DNA from: Microvirga calopogonii
Lineage (GTDB): Bacteria; Pseudomonadota; Alphaproteobacteria; Rhizobiales; Beijerinckiaceae
NCBI RefSeq assembly: GCF_003347665.1
Contig: NZ_QDGA01000020.1
Coordinates: forward strand, 28,780-92,779
Direction of reading: 5' to 3'
DNA length: 64,000 bases
Both the position numbers and the translations under genes were made by a program. Under the pieces are notes generated by a model that was given only the letters and a program-made list of their open reading frames with translations, was not told the origin of the DNA and made no database searches. Below are positions 56,008 to 64,000 of the stretch, one piece after another; the first letter of the stretch is position 1; every line of letters begins with the position of its first letter.

Positions 56008-56098
56008 CGTCATGGCCGGCCTTGTGCCGGCCATCCCGATGCAAAAAGGCTCGGCGTTCGACAGAAGCGGGATCACCGGCACAAGGCCGGTGATGACG
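56008..56098. repeat. Palindromic repeat, family A, copy 7
   Basis: Canonical hairpins ATGGCCGGC/GCCGGCCAT and ATCACCGGC/GCCGGTGAT between cmk and the DUF1194 gene. It fills much of a 259-bp gap in which I see no gene. Confidence 0.88.
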
Positions 56099-56115
56099 TG
56101 GGAGGTAGAAGAGAT

Positions 56116-56754
56116 CTAGCCGTTGAATGCAGAGCGCCTGCGCTCCACGAGATCGAGCGCGGCCTGGAAGGCGCCGTCGGCATCCAGGTGCGTCGTATCG
56201 ATGGTCATGGCGTCGGCGGCGGCTTTCAAGGGAGCGGTGCTCCGGCTCATGTCGCGCTCGTCGCGGCGGCGGATATCCACGAGAATGGTCTCGTACTCGG
56301 CCCGTTCGCCCCGGCTCAGAAGCTCGCGGTGGCGCCGCCGTGCCCGTTCCTCCGGGGCTGCGGTGATGAAGAGCTTCACCTCGGCATCGGGGCAGACCAC
56401 CGTTCCGATGTCCCGCCCGTCGAGCACGGCGCCCGGTTCCTGGGCGCCGAACTGGCGCTGGAAGGCCAGGAGGGCGTCCCGGACCGGCTGGTAGGCGGAG
56501 ACCACCGAGGCGGCCTCGCCCATGGCGGCTCCGCGCAGGCGGGAATCGTCCTCCAGATGGCTGACGTCCAGGTTCTGCGCCGCTTGCGCAGCGGCGTCCC
56601 GGTCGGTGAGAGGGACGTCGCGGTCCATGAGCACGCGGGCGACGGCCCGGTAGAGCAGTCCCGTGTCCAGATGGGCGAAACCGTAATGTTCGGCCAGACG
56701 CTTGCCCAGGGTCCCCTTGCCCGAGGCGGCAGGTCCGTCGATGGCGATGATCAT
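56116..56754 (-). CDS. cmk: (d)CMP kinase
   Basis: Phosphorylates CMP and dCMP to diphosphates. The P-loop IDGPAASGKGTLGKRLA is at the N-terminus; the CMP-binding DGRDIGTVVCPDAEVKLF and lid Arg residues (APEERARRRHREL) follow. 212 residues. It begins 7 bases after the aroA stop on the same strand; the aroA-cmk pairing is common in Alphaproteobacteria, often with rpsA next, which is absent here. Confidence 0.95.
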   Translation of the reverse strand: MIIAIDGPAASGKGTLGKRLAEHYGFAHLDTGLLYRAVARVLMDRDVPLTDRDAAAQAAQNLDVSHLEDDSRLRGAAMGEAASVVSAYQPVRDALLAFQRQFGAQEPGAVLDGRDIGTVVCPDAEVKLFITAAPEERARRRHRELLSRGERAEYETILVDIRRRDERDMSRSTAPLKAAADAMTIDTTHLDADGAFQAALDLVERRRSAFNG

Positions 56755-56761
56755 GAGCGGC

Positions 56762-58147
<1,386 letters not shown>

Positions 58148-58217
58148 CTAACACGGGGTTTTCCCGCCGTCACGCGCAAGCTGGCACGAGCCTTCGCCCG
58201 CTCTTGCAATTTCCTAT

Positions 58218-58246
58218 TTGACAAGCCATTCCCTCATGACTAACGG
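58218..58246 (+). promoter_or_regulatory. Possible promoter of the TIGR02300 gene
   Basis: A consensus TTGACA (58218-58223), 17 bases, then TAACGG (58241-58246), a poor -10. It is about 37 bases before the GTG start. Confidence 0.4.
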
Positions 58247-58282
58247 AGCGTTCCCAACCATTCACACCTGAAGGCAATCACC

Positions 58283-58666
58283 GTGGCCAAACCGGAACTC
58301 GGCTTGAAGCGCCAGTGCATGAGCTGCGGCGCAAAATTCTACGATCTCAACAAGGACCCGGCGGTCTGCCCGAAATGCGGCACCGTCTTCCAGGCTACTG
58401 CCATGAGCCGCGTCGCCGCTCCCGTGGTGGCCCGTGCCGCCGCCACCGATGACGACGAGACCGATCTCGAAACGACCGGGCCGGAGATGGTCTCCCTCGA
58501 CGAGGTCGAGGCCGGCGAGAACGAGAAGGACATCCCGGTCGATGACGATATCGACGTGGGCGACGACGTGGCCGACGACGATACCTTCCTCGAGGACGAG
58601 GAAGAGGGCGACGACGACGTGTCCGACCTGATCGACAGCGATCTGGAAGACGACGAAGAGGCTTGA
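58283..58666 (+). CDS. TIGR02300 (FYDLN acid) family protein
   Basis: Alphaproteobacterial family of unknown function named for the FYDLN motif, seen here as CGAKFYDLNKDP. Two CxxC pairs (CMSCG and CPKCG) near residues 12-36 probably hold a zinc ribbon. The remaining 70 residues are extremely acidic and low-complexity (DDDIDVGDDVADDD, EDEEEGDDD). The GTG start follows an A-rich leader. 127 residues. The tRNA-Ala promoter overlaps its stop codon. Confidence 0.88.
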   Translation: MAKPELGLKRQCMSCGAKFYDLNKDPAVCPKCGTVFQATAMSRVAAPVVARAAATDDDETDLETTGPEMVSLDEVEAGENEKDIPVDDDIDVGDDVADDDTFLEDEEEGDDDVSDLIDSDLEDDEEA

Positions 58667-58691
58667 ACCTCGGATCAGAGGCGACTATAGA
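58663..58691 (+). promoter_or_regulatory. Sigma-70 promoter of tRNA-Ala
   Basis: TTGAAC (58663-58668), 17 bases, TATAGA (58686-58691). It overlaps the last codons of the TIGR02300 gene and gives a leader of about 47 bases that contains the hairpin GCCGCGGC/GCCGCGGC (58716-58738). Confidence 0.6.
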
Positions 58692-58744
58692 GACGCCTCT
58701 GCTTCGACAGAGATCGCCGCGGCACCCCACGCCGCGGCCATAAT

Positions 58745-58820
<76 letters not shown>

Positions 58821-58834
58821 AATTCCTCAAAAAC

Positions 58835-58858
58835 AGCCGCCGCCCAGGCGGCTTTTTT
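58835..58858 (+). terminator. Rho-independent terminator after tRNA-Ala
   Basis: AGCCGCC-GCCCA-GGCGGCT followed by a run of six T. Confidence 0.9.
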
Positions 58859-59019
58859 GTTGCACCGGCCCGGTTGGAGGGCCGAATCTAATCCCAAAGC
58901 ATAGGCTCCGTCCGGAGCGGTCGTTCGTCCTTTTGCTCATGGAAATGACGTCGATCTTCATTTTTAGTCACAACGCCTTAAGCTAAGGCAAAGCCCATTA
59001 GCCACCGAAAGCGGGAACG

Positions 59020-61236
59020 ATGACGACGCGCGTCCAGACGAACGGCCTCCAGGTTGCACCGGTTCTCCACGATTTCATCGAACGGGAAGCACTGGCGGGC
59101 ACGGGAGTATCGAGTTCCGCCTTCTGGGCCGGCCTGGCCGGGCTCGTCCGGGACTTCGCTCCCCGGGACCGCGAGCTGCTCGCCGTCCGCGACAAGATCC
59201 AGGGCCAGATCGACGAGTACCATCGTGCCCGCGCCGGCAAGCCCTTCGACCAGGCGGATTATGAGCGTTTCCTGCGCGACATCGGCTATCTCCTGCCCGA
59301 GCCGGAGGATTTCTCCGTCCAGACCCAGCACGTCGATGACGAGATCGCCCGCATCGCCGGCCCCCAGCTCGTCGTGCCGGTCTCCAATGCCCGCTATGCG
59401 CTCAATGCCGCCAACGCCCGCTGGGGCAGCCTCTACGATGCCCTCTACGGCACCGATGCCATTCCGGAGGAGGACGGCGCCAACCGGTCCGGCGGCTACA
59501 ACAAGGAGCGCGGGGCCAAGGTCGTGGAGCGCGCCCGCGAGGTGCTGGACCGGGCCGCTCCGCTCGCCGGCGGCAGCCATCGGGATGCGGCCGGTTATGC
59601 CGATCGGGACGGAGGGCTCATCGTCACCCTGCAGGACGGCACCGAGACCGGCCTGATCGATCCGACCCAGTTCATCGGCTACCAGGGCGAGGCGGCCAAC
59701 CCGTCCTCCGTGCTCCTGCGCCACAACAACCTGCATCTCGACATCCGGATCGACCGCTCGCATCCGATCGGTGCCGAGGATCCGGCCGGCATCGCCGACG
59801 TGGTGTTGGAATCGGCCATCTCCACCATCATGGACCTGGAGGATTCCGTGGCGGCCGTGGACGCCGAGGACAAGGTTCAGGTCTACCGCACCTGGCTCGG
59901 GCTGATGAAGGGCGACTTGGTCGAGAGCTTCGAGAAGGGCGGCAAGACCGTCGAGCGCCGTCTCAATCCCGACCGGGTTTATACGATGCCCAACAGCGGC
60001 GAGCTGCGCCTGCACGGGCGCAGCCTCATGCTGGTCCGCAATGTCGGCCACCACATGTTCACCGATGCGGTGCTGGACGAGGAGGGGCAGGAGATCCCCG
60101 AGACCATCCTCGATGCCGCCGTCACGTCGCTGATCGCGATCTACGACCTGAAGGCCTCGGGGCCGATCCGCAACAGCCGCGCCGGCTCGGTCTACATCGT
60201 GAAGCCCAAGATGCACGGGCCCGACGAGGTCGCTTTCGCCAACGATCTCTTCGCGGCCGTCGAGGACATGCTGGGCCTTGCCCGCAACACGCTCAAGATG
60301 GGCATCATGGACGAGGAGCGGCGTACCACCGTCAACCTCAAGGCCTGCATCAAGGCGGCTGCCGAGCGCATCGTGTTCATCAACACGGGCTTCCTCGACC
60401 GCACCGGCGACGAGATCCATACCTCGATGGAAGCCGGCCCCATGATCCGCAAGAACGACATGAAGTCGACCGCCTGGATCAAGGCCTACGAAGACAACAA
60501 CGTGGATGTGGGCCTCCTCTGCGGCCTGCCCGGCAAGGCGCAGATCGGCAAGGGCATGTGGGCCGCGCCCGACAAGATGGCCGACATGCTGGTGCAGAAG
60601 ATCGGCCATCCGCAGGCCGGCGCCAACACCGCCTGGGTGCCGTCGCCCACCGCCGCGACGCTGCACGCGCTGCATTACCATGAGATCGACGTTCCGGTCC
60701 GTCAGGAGGAGCTGAAGGAGCGCCCACGCGCCAAACTGTCCGATATCCTGACCATCCCGGTGTCGCAGTCGAACTGGGCGCCGGAAGCGGTCCAGCAGGA
60801 ACTCGACAACAACTGTCAGGGCATTCTCGGCTACGTGGTGCGCTGGATCGACCAGGGCGTCGGCTGCTCCAAGGTGCCGGACATCCACGATGTGGGGCTG
60901 ATGGAAGACCGCGCCACCTTACGCATCTCGAGCCAGCACCTCGCCAACTGGCTGCGCCACGGCATCGTGTCGAAGGACCAGGTCATGGAAACCCTGCGCC
61001 GCATGGCCACGGTGGTGGACCGGCAGAATGCGGGTGATCCGGTCTACCGTCCGATGGCGCCCAAATTCGAAGGCCCGGCCTGGAACGCCGCCTGCGATCT
61101 GGTCTTCAAGGGCGCCGAGCAGCCCAACGGCTATACCGAATGGATCCTGCACGCGCGCCGCCGCGAGGCCAAGGCCGCAGGAGCGCCGGACCGCAGCGAA
61201 GAGAGCGGCGTCAAAACGAAGACGCAGGCGAAATAA
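59020..61236 (+). CDS. glcB: Malate synthase G
   Basis: Condenses glyoxylate and acetyl-CoA to malate, completing the glyoxylate route for growth on C2 compounds. The 738-residue product has the long-isoform layout: an N-terminal clasp, an inserted alpha/beta domain (residues 130-260), and the TIM barrel with [46 protein letters not shown] and the C-terminal plug. The preceding 200 bases hold only the tRNA terminator and an unassigned AT-richer stretch. A terminator follows at once. Confidence 0.96.
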   Translation: MTTRVQTNGLQVAPVLHDFIEREALAGTGVSSSAFWAGLAGLVRDFAPRDRELLAVRDKIQGQIDEYHRARAGKPFDQADYERFLRDIGYLLPEPEDFSVQTQHVDDEIARIAGPQLVVPVSNARYALNAANARWGSLYDALYGTDAIPEEDGANRSGGYNKERGAKVVERAREVLDRAAPLAGGSHRDAAGYADRDGGLIVTLQDGTETGLIDPTQFIGYQGEAANPSSVLLRHNNLHLDIRIDRSHPIGAEDPAGIADVVLESAISTIMDLEDSVAAVDAEDKVQVYRTWLGLMKGDLVESFEKGGKTVERRLNPDRVYTMPNSGELRLHGRSLMLVRNVGHHMFTDAVLDEEGQEIPETILDAAVTSLIAIYDLKASGPIRNSRAGSVYIVKPKMHGPDEVAFANDLFAAVEDMLGLARNTLKMGIMDEERRTTVNLKACIKAAAERIVFINTGFLDRTGDEIHTSMEAGPMIRKNDMKSTAWIKAYEDNNVDVGLLCGLPGKAQIGKGMWAAPDKMADMLVQKIGHPQAGANTAWVPSPTAATLHALHYHEIDVPVRQEELKERPRAKLSDILTIPVSQSNWAPEAVQQELDNNCQGILGYVVRWIDQGVGCSKVPDIHDVGLMEDRATLRISSQHLANWLRHGIVSKDQVMETLRRMATVVDRQNAGDPVYRPMAPKFEGPAWNAACDLVFKGAEQPNGYTEWILHARRREAKAAGAPDRSEESGVKTKTQAK

Positions 61237-61240
61237 GATG

Positions 61241-61273
61241 AAAAAGGGCGCCGCTGGTTCGGCGCCCTTTTTG
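61241..61273. terminator. Bidirectional rho-independent terminator, glcB / pxpC
   Basis: AAAAAGGGCGCCG-CTGGTT-CGGCGCCCTTTTT: perfect 13-bp arms with A-run and T-run, between convergent glcB and pxpC. Confidence 0.92.
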
Positions 61274-61275
61274 TT

Positions 61276-62310
61276 TCAATCGCCGTGCTCGGCCGATGCG
61301 GCGGCGAGCGCGTCGACCGTGCCGCCGATCAGGTTGCGGCTCAGAAGATGCTCCGTCGTGAGCGCGAAGCGCACGGGCGTGAGGCTCGAGGGCAGGGAGG
61401 CCATCCAGTCCTTCAGCCGACGCGCGGCGGCCAGAGCCTCGTCACGCTCCACGGCCTTGAAGCGCACGGTCGATCCGGGGCGCATCTGGGCGAAGCGGGC
61501 GAGATCGGCGCTGATCACGGTGGCGATCTTCGGATAGCCTCCCGCCGTCTGCCGGTCGCGCATCAGCACGATGGGCTGGCCGCTGCCCGGCACCTGGATA
61601 TGGCCGTCCACGATCCCGTCCGAGACGATGTTGAATCCCTTGGCATGTTCAAGGCGCGGGCCGGTGAGCTGGAAGCCCATGCGGTCGGCCTGGGGGCTGA
61701 TGGTGAATTCGCTCTCCAGAAAGGTCCGGATTGTTTCCGGCGTGAAGTAATCGTCCTGCGGCCCCAGCATCACGCGGATCGGGCCGCTCTCCTCCATCAC
61801 ATCGGCGGTGAGCTGCATCGGTTCCCGGTCCTGGGCTTCGGTCCGGCCCGGGAGGCGGTCTCCCGCTTTCAGCGGCGCGCCCTTCAGGCCGCCGAGACGG
61901 GAGCGCAGATGGAACGACAGGCTTCCCAGTTCCGGCTCGACCGCAAAGCCTCCCGCAACGGCAAGGTAGGCGAAGGTGCCGCTTCGCGGATGCCCCACCT
62001 CCAGAACCTGCCCCTCCTTGAGAACTACGGAGGTCTGTGGAGCGACAGGCGTTCCATCGATGCTGCAGGAACATCCGGCGCCGGCGAGCGCCAGATGGAG
62101 GTCGCCGCCCTCGGACGTGAAGGCGCCGCCGAGATTGACGAACTCGATGGCGGCCGTCTCGGGCGCGTTGCCGACGAGCGCATTCGCCATTGCCAGCGCG
62201 CGGCGATCCATGGCACCCGAGGGCGAGACGCCGGAGCCCTGGTAGCCGAGACGCCCGCGATCCTGCAGGGAGGTCATCGGGCCGCAGGATTTCACCACGA
62301 GATCGGTCAT
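61276..62310 (-). CDS. pxpC: 5-oxoprolinase subunit PxpC (biotin-dependent carboxyltransferase family)
   Basis: One subunit of the prokaryotic PxpABC complex, which opens 5-oxoproline to glutamate using ATP. Family signatures: GPMTSLQDRGRLGYQGSGVSPSGAMDRRA at the N-terminus contains the motif LQDRGR, then NANALVGN-type residues and LGPQDDYFTPETI, and near the end IPSGGQP-like QVPGSGQPIVLMRDRQTAGGYPKIA. 344 residues. ATGA overlap couples it to pxpB. pxpA is not adjacent. Confidence 0.9.
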   Translation of the reverse strand: MTDLVVKSCGPMTSLQDRGRLGYQGSGVSPSGAMDRRALAMANALVGNAPETAAIEFVNLGGAFTSEGGDLHLALAGAGCSCSIDGTPVAPQTSVVLKEGQVLEVGHPRSGTFAYLAVAGGFAVEPELGSLSFHLRSRLGGLKGAPLKAGDRLPGRTEAQDREPMQLTADVMEESGPIRVMLGPQDDYFTPETIRTFLESEFTISPQADRMGFQLTGPRLEHAKGFNIVSDGIVDGHIQVPGSGQPIVLMRDRQTAGGYPKIATVISADLARFAQMRPGSTVRFKAVERDEALAAARRLKDWMASLPSSLTPVRFALTTEHLLSRNLIGGTVDALAAASAEHGD

Positions 62311-63026
62311 GGGCGCACCTCCTCGGCCACGGGTTCGCCGGCGAGCGACGCCTTCTCCAGCGCCTCCCAGCGCGATGAATCGACCGGCTCGAAGACAATC
62401 TCGTCGCCGGCCGCGAACAGGAAGACCGGGTCGCGCCCCGGCGCATAGGGCCGAACCGGCGTCAGCCCGAGATTGTGCCAGCCGCTCGGCATGTCCATGG
62501 GAGCGATGCCCGCCTGCTCGCCGCCGATCATGATCGTGCCGGCCGGGATCTTCGCCCGGGGATGAAGCCGACGGGACGTGGCGATCCGTTTGTCGAGGCC
62601 CCCAAGATAGGTGAAGCCCGGCAGGAAGCCGATCATGTAGATCCGGTAGATGGCCGAGGAATGGATGTCGATCACTTGGTTCGGCGTCAGGCCGTGCAGG
62701 CTCGCCACCTCTTCCAGATCGATGCCGTACTCGCCGCCATAGACCACCGGCACGCGCCAGCGCCGGCCCACGGCGTTGCGGGGCGGCAGGTTCTGCGTTT
62801 CGGCTTCCAGAAGGCCGACCAGGGCGTCATAATCGGTAGTCACCGGGTCGAACTGGATCGTGAGGGAGCGATAAGTGGGCACCGTCTCGATCAGGCCGGC
62901 CGGGGCGCGGCTTCGGACGATGTCGTCCAGGGCCAGGACCATGCCGTTGATGTCCGGGTCGATCGTGGAGCCGAACTCGACGGTCACGGCGCTGTCGCCG
63001 CAGGGAAGTATTTTCGGTGTCGCCAC
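62307..63026 (-). CDS. pxpB: 5-oxoprolinase subunit PxpB
   Basis: Partner of PxpC in 5-oxoproline hydrolysis (formerly KipI-like allophanate hydrolase subunit 1). The 239-residue product has the family features LPCGDSAVTVEFG, VPTYRSLTIQFDP, RVPVVYGGEYGIDLEEVA, and IGFLPGFTYLGGLDKRI with the IPAGTIMIGGEQAGI loop. GTG 63026 with AGGGG nine bases upstream gives the standard N-terminus. It overlaps pxpC by 4 bases. Confidence 0.9.
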   Translation of the reverse strand: MATPKILPCGDSAVTVEFGSTIDPDINGMVLALDDIVRSRAPAGLIETVPTYRSLTIQFDPVTTDYDALVGLLEAETQNLPPRNAVGRRWRVPVVYGGEYGIDLEEVASLHGLTPNQVIDIHSSAIYRIYMIGFLPGFTYLGGLDKRIATSRRLHPRAKIPAGTIMIGGEQAGIAPMDMPSGWHNLGLTPVRPYAPGRDPVFLFAAGDEIVFEPVDSSRWEALEKASLAGEPVAEEVRP

Positions 63027-63254
63027 GATGCACCCCTGTTGACGATCCGGAAGGGCCTCGTGCCCGAATCCCATATTGCTGCCGATCCGGCAACAGGTCC
63101 CGGAGCCAACGGGCCATGCATCCCAAGCAGATGAGGGGATTGCCGGAGGGTCAGCCTTCCGTGCTCCTTTTTGCTAGGCTGACCTTCGCCTTCTTGTTCG
63201 TGTTATGCCATCCCCCATCTCATGCCTGGAGCCCAGGCTTACGCGGAGTAGATC

Positions 63255-64000
63255 ATGACTTTGACATCCAAGACTGCTGTCGTGACAGGCTCGACCAGCG
63301 GCATCGGCCTCGCCATCGCCCGCGCTCTCGCCAAGGAGGGCGCCAATGTGGTCATCAACGGCTTCGGCGATGCGGACGCCATCGAGAAGGAGCGTGCCGC
63401 CATCGAGAGCGAGTTCGGCGTCAAGGCGATCCATTCGCCGGCCGACATGTCGAAGCCGCACGAGATCGAGGAGATGATCCGCCTGGCCGAGCGCACCTTC
63501 GGGGGCGTCGACATCCTCGTCAACAACGCGGGCATCCAGTTCGTCTCGCCGGTGGAGAACTTCCCGGTCGAGAAATGGGACCAGATCATCGCCATCAACC
63601 TGTCGTCCGCGTTCCACGCGATCCGCGCCGCGGTGCCGGGCATGAAGGCGCGCCAATGGGGCCGCATCATCAACACGGCCTCGGCCCATTCGCTCGTGGC
63701 CTCGCCGTTCAAGTCGGCCTATGTGGCGGCCAAGCACGGCATCGCCGGCCTCACCAAGACGGTGGCGCTCGAGGTGGCGACCGACGGGATCACGGTCAAC
63801 TGCATCAGCCCCGGCTATGTCTGGACGCCGCTGGTCGAAAAGCAGATCCCCGACACCATGAAGGCGCGCGGGCTGACCAAGGAGCAGGTGATCAACGACG
63901 TGCTGCTGGAGGCGCAGCCCACCAAGCAGTTCGTGACCGTCGATCAGGTCGCGGCGCTGGCCGTGTTCCTGTGCTCGGACGCGGCGAGCCAGATCTCGGG
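63255..64000 (+). CDS. 3-hydroxybutyrate dehydrogenase-like SDR, 3' end cut
   Basis: Short-chain dehydrogenase with the Rossmann loop TGSTSGIGLAIA, NNAGIQF, the catalytic Ser (TASAHSLVASPFKSA) and Tyr-X3-Lys (YVAAKHG), and NCISPGYVWTPLVEKQI typical of D-3-hydroxybutyrate dehydrogenases, which produce acetoacetate during PHB breakdown. About 248 codons are present; only some 12-15 residues are missing at the right edge. The substrate assignment rests on family likeness. Confidence 0.85.
   Translation, partial: MTLTSKTAVVTGSTSGIGLAIARALAKEGANVVINGFGDADAIEKERAAIESEFGVKAIHSPADMSKPHEIEEMIRLAERTFGGVDILVNNAGIQFVSPVENFPVEKWDQIIAINLSSAFHAIRAAVPGMKARQWGRIINTASAHSLVASPFKSAYVAAKHGIAGLTKTVALEVATDGITVNCISPGYVWTPLVEKQIPDTMKARGLTKEQVINDVLLEAQPTKQFVTVDQVAALAVFLCSDAASQIS

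Overview
The window is about 65% GC chromosomal DNA from an alphaproteobacterium, almost certainly of the order Hyphomicrobiales (Rhizobiales). The signs are the gene order tkt / DUF4164 / zapA / 6S RNA / 5-FCL, the ruvCAB / ybgC / tolQRAB and pal / cpoB / tilS / ftsH / glmM blocks, a serC-serA operon, a class II (CP4-like) EPSP synthase, OlsB, a TIGR02300 (FYDLN) protein, a HisKA_2-type sensor kinase, and intergenic palindromic repeats of rhizobial type. A Methylobacteriaceae member such as Microvirga would fit, but the genus is inference. No phage, insertion sequence, CRISPR array or rRNA operon is visible, and both ends cut genes (tkt on the left, a 3-hydroxybutyrate dehydrogenase-like SDR gene on the right).

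Layout. 1-6.2 kb: transketolase, the cell-division pair DUF4164/ZapA, 6S RNA, 5-formyl-THF cyclo-ligase, a YmdB-type phosphodiesterase, an ExoD protein and YebC. 6.2-9.2 kb: ruvC, ruvA and ruvB, with an AT-richer membrane gene between ruvA and ruvB. 9.3-18 kb: the Tol-Pal envelope system (ybgC, tolQRAB, pal, cpoB), split by two opposite-strand genes (HdeD and a phospholipase D-like enzyme). 18-22.7 kb: tilS, ftsH, glmM. 23-27.5 kb: an RND efflux pump and its adaptor. 27.8-31.7 kb: serine synthesis (serC, serA) and purU. 31.9-35 kb: a DMT transporter, a glutamine amidotransferase-like protein and a PepSY protein. 35-35.6 kb: a repeat mosaic, then a gene-free unit with a near-consensus promoter, GC-rich hairpins and a terminator, probably an undescribed small RNA. 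35.6-43 kb: DUF2244, nth, a Cys-rich small protein, uppP, a GST, queG, olsB and a YifB/ComM ATPase. 43-44.7 kb: a HisKA_2 kinase and a single-domain response regulator behind a sequence matching the EcfG general-stress promoter. 44.7-58 kb: mutS, malic enzyme, a DUF305 membrane fusion, a HAD phosphatase, hrpB, mgsA, DUF1194, cmk, aroA. 58-64 kb: TIGR02300, tRNA-Ala(GGC), malate synthase G, pxpBC and the SDR gene.

How it fits together. Most of this is housekeeping: Holliday-junction repair (ruvCAB) and other DNA repair (mutS, nth), envelope integrity and precursor supply (Tol-Pal, glmM, uppP, olsB), folate and serine one-carbon metabolism (5-FCL, serC, serA, purU), and anaplerotic or C2/C3 metabolism (glcB, maeB, mgsA). 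The less ordinary content is between genes. At least five families of palindromic repeats recur, with compensatory changes that keep their hairpins paired. They sit in many intergenic gaps, extend open reading frames into misleading N-termini (YbgC, CpoB, DMT), and nest in one another near 35 kb. The regulatory signals most worth testing are the 35.4 kb RNA, the EcfG-like promoter of the kinase/regulator pair, the serC leader hairpin, and two inverted repeats between the efflux pump and serC.
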